NCBI GenBank assembly: GCA_015259235.1
Contig: JABZGM010000066.1
Coordinates: 1-10,055, forward strand
From: Alloprevotella sp.
GTDB lineage: Bacteria > Bacteroidota > Bacteroidia > Bacteroidales > Bacteroidaceae
Reading direction: 5' to 3'
DNA length: 10,055 bases
Position 1 is the first letter of the stretch. Each line of letters opens with the position of its first letter. Positions 1 to 6,474 of this stretch are shown here, one piece after another. The notes under the pieces are model-generated. The model ran no database searches. It saw only the letters and a list, made by a program, of their open reading frames with translations, and was not told where the DNA came from. A program made the position numbers and the translations under genes.

Positions 1-1817
1 GCGCTACCCAACTCTCCGAAGCCTTGCGGAGTTTGCCCGGTGTGCAACTGCGCGACTATGGTGGGGCGGGGGCACTCGTCAGTTTGGCAGCGCGTGGACT
101 TGGAGCTGCACACACTGTGGTCACCCTCGATGGATTTCCTGTCACCGACTTCACCTCTGGTGCTGTCGATGTAGGGCGGTTTCGATTGAGCGATATGTCG
201 CAACTGCAATGGACGATAGCCGATGCTCCCGCTTTGCTCACGAGTGTGCGCACCCTTGGCACCGCGCATCTCGCCCTCCGTTCTGCCACCTCCTCACCAC
301 ATCTAGGAGTGGAGTGGGGCAGTTTTGGGCAAATCGTTGTGGATGGCGCTGTGCATCATCGCATCGGAGCCCATGCTCTCGGAGTTCAAGGCAGTTATGC
401 TCGTGCCGATAATGATTTCCCCTATCGCATCACCAATGGCGACGGCTATGAATATGGACGCCGTCCTCACAGTCCATGGACTCGATGGCAGGGGAGTGCA
501 CATTGGCTCTGGCAAACCCCACAGCACAGCACCCAAGTGCGATGGCATCATCAGCACCACGTGCAAAAACTTCCCGGAGCAGTGACGCTCTACACCACCC
601 CCGAAGGCGAAGATTGGCGTACTGAGCGCTCGGCACTTCAAGCCTCGCATGCCGCTCATGGTGAGCGTTGGGCGTGGCAGTGGGCTGGACAATATGCTGC
701 GCATCGACTGCAATATGTCGACCACGGTGAGGAATACCCCGATGCAGTGCGCGAAGAGCATTATCGTGAGCACGAACTCTGGAGCACACTTGGGGCACGC
801 TATGACATTGCCCCCTCGTGGCAGGTGGCTTATGCCGTCGATGCCACCCACACCACCTTGCGCAGCAATATGGCACGCTTCGATTGCGTGGCGCGCACAG
901 CGTTGCAGCAGAGTCTCTCGCTCCGTTATGTGCGTCCCACCACGATGTTCACCTTGCGCGGCTTGCGTCATGACTTCTTCCACACTGTGCAAGGGCGCGT
1001 GGAGAACGCTTCCCCCTTGCTGCCGTGGGAGTCCACAGCTGTTGCCACCGATGCGCATTCGTGGACGTGGAGCCTCGCAGTTGCCCAGCAACTCTGGCAG
1101 TCGTCTTCCACACGCGGCACCCTGCGTGGTGAGGTGCAAACCCTCTTCCGCATGCCGAGTTTCACCGAAAACTACTACCACCACTATGGCAATGCTAACT
1201 TACGCCCCGAGCGCACGCAGCAGTTTTCTGTAGGTTTGTCGGTTGAGAGTCGCTCCACTTCGTCTGCCTTTGTCTGGCAAGGCAGTGTCGATGTCTATCA
1301 CAATCGAGTGTTGGATCGTATCTTGGGCATTCCTGCCAACCAAACCGTTTGGCGCACCACCAATCTAGACCGTGTGCGTGCCGTTGGAGTGGACCTTTCG
1401 GGGCATATCTGGGCGCAATGCGCTTCTCGCCATACCCTAGAGCTGTCGGGCAATGCCTCTTTCCAGCGCGTCACCGACGAAAGCCAACGTGGGGCAGCTA
1501 CTTACGGACTGCAGTTGCCCTATATCCCCGAGTTTACCGCGCATCTAGCCTTCGTTTGGAGCAACCCTTGGTGCGACTTTTCGCTCACTAGCGACTTTTC
1601 TTCTGCTCGCCATGCCACTGCCAATCATTGGAAGTCGGCGCGTTTGGCTCCTTATGCCACCCTCCACACCGCAGTCGGGCGCACTTTTCGGTTGGGAGCA
1701 TGTAGGTGGCACACCCAGTGGGTGATCAACAACCTTACGAATACCCACTACGAACTTGTGCGTGGTTATCCCCTCCCAGGGTGCAGCATGATGTGGCGCA
1801 ACACCTGGACGTTTTAG
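1..1817 (+). CDS. TonB-dependent outer-membrane receptor (5'-truncated, BtuB-like)
   Basis: This is an outer-membrane gated channel that would import a scarce nutrient using energy from TonB-ExbBD. The window opens inside the gene: the frame is open from base 3, so signal peptide, any carboxypeptidase-like N-domain and TonB box lie upstream. The visible N-terminus is the plug domain, with SEALRSLPGVQLRDYGG, the RGLG motif (bases 93-104) and LDGFPV (from about base 126). The rest is a 22-strand-type beta-barrel: alternating aromatic/polar strands, the late-barrel motif NLTNTHYE, and a terminal phenylalanine (RNTWTF), the usual BAM-recognition ending. About 600 residues are present. The next gene is a BtuG-like surface lipoprotein, a partner arrangement known for Bacteroides vitamin B12 receptors, so cobalamin is the best substrate guess; heme or another chelate is possible. 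Composition is odd: only 2 Lys, but about 34 His and 27 Trp. Family is certain, substrate is inferred. Confidence 0.93.
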   Translation, partial: ATQLSEALRSLPGVQLRDYGGAGALVSLAARGLGAAHTVVTLDGFPVTDFTSGAVDVGRFRLSDMSQLQWTIADAPALLTSVRTLGTAHLALRSATSSPHLGVEWGSFGQIVVDGAVHHRIGAHALGVQGSYARADNDFPYRITNGDGYEYGRRPHSPWTRWQGSAHWLWQTPQHSTQVRWHHQHHVQKLPGAVTLYTTPEGEDWRTERSALQASHAAHGERWAWQWAGQYAAHRLQYVDHGEEYPDAVREEHYREHELWSTLGARYDIAPSWQVAYAVDATHTTLRSNMARFDCVARTALQQSLSLRYVRPTTMFTLRGLRHDFFHTVQGRVENASPLLPWESTAVATDAHSWTWSLAVAQQLWQSSSTRGTLRGEVQTLFRMPSFTENYYHHYGNANLRPERTQQFSVGLSVESRSTSSAFVWQGSVDVYHNRVLDRILGIPANQTVWRTTNLDRVRAVGVDLSGHIWAQCASRHTLELSGNASFQRVTDESQRGAATYGLQLPYIPEFTAHLAFVWSNPWCDFSLTSDFSSARHATANHWKSARLAPYATLHTAVGRTFRLGACRWHTQWVINNLTNTHYELVRGYPLPGCSMMWRNTWTF

Positions 1818-1916
1818 TCCTCTCTTTCTTTCTCATGGGATGATGAGGCAGAAAAAGCTACGGTCGTGAAATCTAATCATTACTTATCGCATATTATTCT
1901 CATAAACAATATTTTA

Positions 1917-3062
1917 ATGAAACAACTTAAGTTTTTTGCCACTTTGCTTGTGGCTGCTTTGAGTTTTGCTTCGTGTATCGTTGACGAAACTTCCCGACTC
2001 ACTCCCTCTCCTGCGACTGCATTGGGTGAAGGTGTGTTCATTCTCAATCAAGGTAACCAATATGCCAAAATTGATGGCAGTTATTCGTTCTTTGACTGGG
2101 AAACCAATGTGTTGAGCAATAGTGTGTTCAGCACGGTCAATGGTCGTTTGCTGGGTGCAGGTCCACAAGATGGGGTGGTGTATGGTTCAAAACTCTATGT
2201 GACGTTGCATGGTTCTAATGCCGTGCAAGTGATAGATGCAAAAACCAACAAGTTGCTTCGCACCATCAGTACCCCTCAGCCTCAGGGAGTTGCTGCTTAT
2301 GGTGGTCATATCTACGTGGCAAACAATACGGGTCGTGTGACGAAAATCGATACCCTTGATTTGCAAGCCAAACAACAGGTAGAGGTTGGTCCTAATCCTG
2401 TGGATTTGATGGTGCGCAATGGCGTGCTTTATGTGAGCATCAGCGATGGTTACAACCTAAAAAATGGTGCTGTAAATGGCAAGCGTCTTGATAAAATCGA
2501 TTTGGCACGCTTCCGCAAGGTGGGTGAGGTGAAACTCCAAGCCACAGAAACTGCCACTCTCGACAATGGTCGCACCCAAACCACCATCACTTCGGAAGGG
2601 GTGAATCCCACTCAGATGACCATGGATGAAGATGGCAATCTCTTTGTGGTGTGCATGGGCGATTATGCCCAGATTCCAGCAAAGGTGTGGAAGGTGGACA
2701 ACGAAGAGAAGGTGAGCGTCTTTGCCAAGGGTAATTTGGCTGCGGCACATCGTCACTCACTCTACGTGATTAATAGTAGCACCAACTGGAAAACTGGTGA
2801 AGTGGATGTGCAATGGGATGTACTCGAAACGCGTACGGGTAAGGTGCTCGTGGAAAAATTTGCACAGAAGAATTTGCCTCTCGACCCCATCGCCATGAAT
2901 GTGCATCCTCGCACAGGTCGCGTGCTCGTGACCTCTCGCGGGTTGCTTGATGCAAAGGTGAAATACACCTCACCTGGTTATCTCTACACCTACACTTCCA
3001 AGGGCGATTTGCTCAATCGTTCTACTGTAGGCATTGAACCTTATGCCGTGGTTTTCCGCTAA
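1917..3062 (+). CDS. DUF5074/YncE-type beta-propeller surface lipoprotein (BtuG-like)
   Basis: A lipoprotein of 381 residues. I start it at the ATG at 1917, because this gives a classic type II signal peptide: Lys at 2 and 5, a hydrophobic core, and lipobox FASC with Cys20 as the lipidated residue. The in-frame GTG at 1866 would add 17 residues before the signal peptide and is unlikely. After Cys20 come Ile-Val-Asp-Glu; acidic residues there fit the Bacteroidetes lipoprotein export signal, so exposure on the cell surface is likely. The body shows repeated propeller blades: GVFILNQGN (from residue 39), YGSKLYVTLHGSNAVQVIDAKT, GGHIYVANNTGRVTKIDT, NGVLYVSISDGYN, and a final GIEPYAVVFR. In Bacteroides, propeller lipoproteins of this type next to BtuB (BtuG) bind vitamin B12 tightly and hand it to the receptor. 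The gene lies 99 bases after the TonB receptor and is probably co-transcribed. The fold is well supported; the corrinoid ligand is inferred from family and context. Confidence 0.88.
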   Translation: MKQLKFFATLLVAALSFASCIVDETSRLTPSPATALGEGVFILNQGNQYAKIDGSYSFFDWETNVLSNSVFSTVNGRLLGAGPQDGVVYGSKLYVTLHGSNAVQVIDAKTNKLLRTISTPQPQGVAAYGGHIYVANNTGRVTKIDTLDLQAKQQVEVGPNPVDLMVRNGVLYVSISDGYNLKNGAVNGKRLDKIDLARFRKVGEVKLQATETATLDNGRTQTTITSEGVNPTQMTMDEDGNLFVVCMGDYAQIPAKVWKVDNEEKVSVFAKGNLAAAHRHSLYVINSSTNWKTGEVDVQWDVLETRTGKVLVEKFAQKNLPLDPIAMNVHPRTGRVLVTSRGLLDAKVKYTSPGYLYTYTSKGDLLNRSTVGIEPYAVVFR

Positions 3063-3312
3063 ACGATGTCCCCTTCTTGGAGTAACACAAAACAGAATGG
3101 TGTCTTCTCCGAGATTGTACTATCGCTTTTGAATCCCTCTTTCAATAAGTGAAAAATAGCACGTGTCTTCTGCGATAAAAACAATTTTGAAACGCAGGAC
3201 ACGTGCTGTTGCTTTATACACAAAATCGTAGAGAAGAAGAACGATTTACCGTGCAGAAATAGCGCATCTCTATATAAAAGATGTGTGAAGGGGCAAAAAA
3301 AGCCCTTTTTTC
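3063..3312 (+). other. Gene-free region with consecutive stem-loops, possible structured RNA or 3' UTR
   Basis: No protein-coding gene is visible between the lipoprotein and topA. By eye the + strand offers a row of hairpins. They are 3076-3082 with 3107-3113 (7 bp, one G-T), 3158-3174 with 3193-3207 (15 bp, 2-base bulge), 3223-3229 with 3241-3247 (7 bp, perfect), 3263-3269 with 3279-3285 (7 bp, one G-T), and the terminator at 3288-3308. In addition CCCCTTC at 3070-3076 is complementary to GAAGGGG at 3287-3293, the left arm of the terminator, so a long-range pairing that excludes the terminator hairpin is possible. This could be the structured 3' UTR of the lipoprotein mRNA or a small RNA ending at the terminator. 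I found no convincing promoter inside it. No folding energies were computed. Confidence 0.35.
3158..3207. repeat. Inverted repeat around CACGTG, 15-bp stem with 2-base bulge
   Basis: The left arm AGCACGTGTC (3158-3167), bulge TT (3168-3169) and CTGCG (3170-3174) pair with CGCAG (3193-3197) and GACACGTGCT (3198-3207). The loop is 18 bases and A/T-rich. The + strand has only a weak T-rich tail (GTTGCTTTAT), while on the - strand the stem is followed by TATTTTTC. It could act as a terminator on either strand, protect the 3' end of the lipoprotein mRNA, or be a dispersed palindromic element. The pairing is certain; the function is not. Confidence 0.6.
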
Positions 3313-3315
3313 TTG
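3287..3315 (+). terminator. Intrinsic terminator after the lipoprotein transcript
   Basis: AAGGGGC (3288-3294) pairs with GCCCTTT (3302-3308) across a loop of seven A, with one G-T pair. The run of T from 3306 to 3311 then CTTG gives the U-tract. This should end transcription coming from the receptor and lipoprotein genes. Its U-tract runs into the -33 element of the topA promoter. Confidence 0.7.
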
Positions 3316-3343
3316 TAATATCTCACTATGTGGCGTAATTTTG
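3313..3343 (+). promoter_or_regulatory. Bacteroidetes-type promoter for topA
   Basis: TAATTTTG at 3336-3343 matches the Bacteroidetes -7 consensus TAnnTTTG exactly. TTG at 3313-3315 lies 20 bp upstream, within the usual 19-21 bp spacing for the -33 element. Transcription would begin near 3347-3350, giving a leader of only 10-15 bases before the ATG at 3361. An in-frame ATG at 3328 lies inside this promoter and would not be transcribed from it. Confidence 0.65.
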
Positions 3344-3360
3344 CAGCAAATAAAAATGCT

Positions 3361-5826
3361 ATGCAAAAGAATTTAGTCATTGTGGAGAGCCCTGCTAAGG
3401 CAAAAACCATTGAAAAATTCCTTGGCGAAGATTTCAAGGTGATGTCTAGTTTTGGGCATATCCGCGACCTAGATAAGAAAAATGACGGAGTGGACCCCGA
3501 TACCTTCCAACCGCACTATGAGATTCCTGCCGACAAACAAAAGGTGGTGAGTGAACTTCGTGCAGCGGCAAAGAAGGCAGAGACCATTTGGCTGGCATCC
3601 GATGAGGACCGCGAGGGAGAAGCCATCTCATGGCACCTTGCGGAAGTCTTGAAATTGGATCCTGCTACGGCACGACGCATCGTTTTTCACGAAATCACCA
3701 AGCCAGCCATCCTCGATGCTATTGCACATCCGCGCACCATCGACTTGAATCTCGTGGATGCTCAGCAAGCACGTCGCGTGCTTGACCGTGTGCTTGGCTT
3801 CCGCCTCTCTCCCGTGTTGTGGAGAAAGGTGCGTCGCAACCTCTCCGCAGGACGTGTGCAGAGCGTCACGGTGCGGCTCATCGTGGAGCGCGAACGCGAA
3901 ATTGAGGCTTTCCAGGCTGAAAGTGCTTTCCGCGTGACCGCCTTCTTCGGTGTGCCAGGCGAAAACGGACAGACGGTGGCACTGAAAGCTGAATTGAACC
4001 ATCGCTTTGCAACGACAGAAGAGGTGAATGCCTTCTTGGAAAACTGCAAAACAGCTGAATTTCGCATCGAGAGTCTTACCACCAAACCCACGAAGCGCAC
4101 CCCTGCGCCTCCGTTTACGACCTCTACGCTGCAACAAGAAGCAGCCCGCAAATTTGGCTACGCCGTGGCTTCGACCATGCGCATCGCACAAAAACTTTAT
4201 GAGTCGGGATTGATCACCTATATGCGTACCGACTCGATGAATCTCTCTACGCTCTGTCTCGACACGGCTGAGCCTGTGATTGCAGAGCGCATGGGAACCA
4301 ACTATCACAAACGTCGCAACTACCACACCAAATCAAAGGGTGCGCAAGAGGCACACGAAGCAATTCGTCCCACAGATATGTCGAGAGAAGACATTTCGGG
4401 TACGCCTCAGGAACGCAGACTCTACAACTTGATTTGGAAACGCACGCTTGCGAGCCAGATGGCAGATGCCCAATTAGAGAAAACTACCGCGCTGATTAGC
4501 GTGAGTGGCTCTGAACATCAGTTTGCCGCTACGGGCGAAGTGGTGAAATTCGACGGTTTCTTGCGCCTTTATCGTGAAAGTGTAGAAGAATCGGAAGGCG
4601 ATTCGGAAGAAAGCGGTTTGCTTCCTCCCATGACCGAGGGTCAACTGCTCGTGCGTCAGACGATCACTGCACAAGAACGTTTCACGCAAGCTCCTGCACG
4701 TTACAGCGAAGCCTCCTTGGTGCACAAGTTGGAAGAACTGGGCATTGGACGTCCGTCTACGTATGCGCCTACCATCTCTACGATTCAAAAGCGCGAATAT
4801 GTGGCGAAGGGAGAAAGCGAAGGAAAACCTCGCTCCTTCGCTGTGGCAACTTTGGAGGGAAATGACATCTCCACAGAGACGCGCAGCGAAAACTTCGGCA
4901 GCAATCGTGGTAAACTGGTGCCTACCGACACGGGTATTGTGGTGAATGACTTCTTGCTCAGCCACTTCCCCGAATTTATGGACTATAATTTCACCGCAAA
5001 GGTGGAACACGACTTCGACCGCGTGGCAGAGGGGGAAGAAGAATGGACGAGTATCATTCGCTCATTCTGCGAAACTTTCAATCCGCAAGTGGATCGTGTG
5101 ATGGCAGAACGCACCGAAACTCGCGTGGGTGAACGACACCTCGGCACAGAGCCAGAGAGTGGACGCCCAGTGAGTGTGAAAATCGGTCGTTTCGGTCCGA
5201 TGGTGCAGATTGGCGGTGGAGAAGGCGATGAAGAAACGCCTAAGTTTGCAAGTCTAAAAACAGGACAAAGCATCACCACCATCACTCTCGAAGAAGCACT
5301 CGAATTGTTCAAACTCCCTCGCACTGTGGGAGAATTTGAAGGCACTACGGTGACGATTGGCGCTGGTCGCTTCGGTCCTTATGTGTTGCACGCGAAGAAG
5401 TACACTTCGATTCCCAAGGGCGAAGACCCAATGTCGGTGACGCTGGAACGCGCCATCGCACTGATTGAGGAAAAGCGTGCGAAAGATGCGAGCAATCACC
5501 TTCGTGCTTTTGAAGAAGAACCTGAATTGGAAGTGCTCAACGGACGTTATGGTCCTTACATCAAATATAAAGGCAATAACTACCGCATTCCCAAAGATCG
5601 CCATGCTGAGGCGGCTTCACTCACGCTCGAAGAGTGTATGAAGATGATCGAAGCCGAAGGCGAAAAAGCACCTAAAAAGGCGGTGAAAACATCGACGAAG
5701 ACTGCCAAGTCGACGACGAAGGCTGCGTCAAAGATCACAAAGTCTGCATCGAAAGCAGCGAAGGCAACTTCTACCACCAAAAGGACAACCAAAGCTCGCA
5801 GCACCAAAGCGAAGACTGAAGATTAA
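3361..5826 (+). CDS. topA: DNA topoisomerase I (type IA)
   Basis: Relaxes negatively supercoiled DNA by passing strands through a transient single-strand break held by a phosphotyrosine link. The protein is 821 residues from ATG 3361, giving the family-typical start MQKNLVIVESPAKAKTIEKF; ATG 3328 would add 11 unrelated residues and overlaps the promoter. The Toprim domain covers about residues 1-130, with Glu9 and the metal-binding DEDREGE (Asp81, Asp83, Glu85). The catalytic tyrosine is Tyr287 in ITYMRTDS, with Arg289 behind it; these match E. coli Tyr319 and Arg321. The C-terminus differs from E. coli: no Cys4 zinc fingers are visible. Instead there are three topoisomerase C-terminal repeats containing GRFGP or GRYGP (residues 609, 669 and 728), then a Lys/Ala/Thr/Ser-rich tail (770-821, 14 Lys) resembling histone H1, likely a DNA-binding extension. 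It heads a probable operon, 35 bases before aroK. Confidence 0.98.
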   Translation: MQKNLVIVESPAKAKTIEKFLGEDFKVMSSFGHIRDLDKKNDGVDPDTFQPHYEIPADKQKVVSELRAAAKKAETIWLASDEDREGEAISWHLAEVLKLDPATARRIVFHEITKPAILDAIAHPRTIDLNLVDAQQARRVLDRVLGFRLSPVLWRKVRRNLSAGRVQSVTVRLIVEREREIEAFQAESAFRVTAFFGVPGENGQTVALKAELNHRFATTEEVNAFLENCKTAEFRIESLTTKPTKRTPAPPFTTSTLQQEAARKFGYAVASTMRIAQKLYESGLITYMRTDSMNLSTLCLDTAEPVIAERMGTNYHKRRNYHTKSKGAQEAHEAIRPTDMSREDISGTPQERRLYNLIWKRTLASQMADAQLEKTTALISVSGSEHQFAATGEVVKFDGFLRLYRESVEESEGDSEESGLLPPMTEGQLLVRQTITAQERFTQAPARYSEASLVHKLEELGIGRPSTYAPTISTIQKREYVAKGESEGKPRSFAVATLEGNDISTETRSENFGSNRGKLVPTDTGIVVNDFLLSHFPEFMDYNFTAKVEHDFDRVAEGEEEWTSIIRSFCETFNPQVDRVMAERTETRVGERHLGTEPESGRPVSVKIGRFGPMVQIGGGEGDEETPKFASLKTGQSITTITLEEALELFKLPRTVGEFEGTTVTIGAGRFGPYVLHAKKYTSIPKGEDPMSVTLERAIALIEEKRAKDASNHLRAFEEEPELEVLNGRYGPYIKYKGNNYRIPKDRHAEAASLTLEECMKMIEAEGEKAPKKAVKTSTKTAKSTTKAASKITKSASKAAKATSTTKRTTKARSTKAKTED

Positions 5827-5861
5827 ATGAGATGTATCCCTCTCCATAAAAGTAGCGGCAA

Positions 5862-6395
5862 ATGAAGTGTATCGTGCTCGTAGGTTATATGTGTGTGGGT
5901 AAAACCACCGTAGGCCGACAACTCGCTAAACGACTAAACTGCGGATTTTACGACTTAGATTGGTATATCGAGGAACGATTCCACAAGAAGATTCCCACTA
6001 TCTTTGCCGAAGAAGGTGAAGAGAGATTTCGCGATTTGGAACGACGTATGCTCTGTGAGGTGGCACAGTTTGAGAATATCGTGCTGTCTTGCGGAGGAGG
6101 CACTCCCACGCGCTTCAACAACATGGATTTCATGAACGAAGTGGCGGAAACCGTCTATCTCGAAGCGCAGCCAGAAACCATCCTCGAGCATCTGAAGGTG
6201 AGCAAAGGCACGCGCCCCCTGCTACAAGGCTTGTCGCCTGAAGAGTTGGACCACTTCGTGCGACAACAACTCCAAGAGCGCAACCCTTATTACCAAAAGG
6301 CGCACCACACGGTGAATGTTGATATTCTCGATACGTTCGAGAAAATCACAGATGTGGTGGAGATGATTGTTCAACAACTCAACCTCCCTGTTTAA
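5862..6395 (+). CDS. aroK: Shikimate kinase
   Basis: Cytoplasmic enzyme of 177 residues, the usual size, that phosphorylates shikimate at the 3-hydroxyl with ATP, fifth step of the route to chorismate and aromatic amino acids. Visible motifs in order: Walker A GYMCVGKTT (residues 8-16, Lys14 and Thr15), the shikimate-binding Asp33 in YDLDWYIE, Arg57 in ERFRDLE, the glycine loop CGGGT (Gly78-80), lid arginine Arg118 in KGTRPLL, and Arg140 in ERNPYY. All key residues are present. The P-loop reads Cys11-Val12 where Gly-Ala is common (GYMGAGKTT), a change in non-invariant positions that should not abolish activity. Start ATG 5862 sits directly before the first beta-strand (KCIVLVG). It lies between topA and speA, with gaps of 35 and 79 bases, and is probably transcribed with them. 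Confidence 0.96.
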   Translation: MKCIVLVGYMCVGKTTVGRQLAKRLNCGFYDLDWYIEERFHKKIPTIFAEEGEERFRDLERRMLCEVAQFENIVLSCGGGTPTRFNNMDFMNEVAETVYLEAQPETILEHLKVSKGTRPLLQGLSPEELDHFVRQQLQERNPYYQKAHHTVNVDILDTFEKITDVVEMIVQQLNLPV

Positions 6396-6474
6396 CTCCC
6401 TAGTGCTTGCTGTAGTTCTGCTACCTATTTATTATTAAGAACCCTACTTCCCCCTATAACTCCACTGACAGACG

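Noticed and set aside
303..1184. Long open frame on the - strand inside the TonB receptor gene (293 codons)
   Set aside because: It is antisense to a clear receptor frame, its translation has no recognisable domain, and the host gene's G+C-rich codons make long antisense frames likely.
1832..1847. Small hairpin between receptor and lipoprotein genes (CTCAT/ATGAG)
   Set aside because: It has only 5 bp and no U-tract, within chance expectation.
1866..1916. Upstream GTG start for the lipoprotein
   Set aside because: It would put 17 residues before a complete lipoprotein signal peptide; ATG 1917 fits far better.
3628..4326. Open frame of 232 codons on the - strand within topA
   Set aside because: It is a shadow of the topA coding frame; the sequence is Cys/His-rich nonsense with no family features.
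4474..5010. Open frame of 178 codons on the - strand within topA
   Set aside because: It lies wholly opposite conserved TopA sequence and resembles no known protein.
6396..6474. Possible promoter before speA
   Set aside because: TACCTATT is a poor match to TAnnTTTG and no -33 element lies at 19-21 bp; read-through from aroK explains expression.
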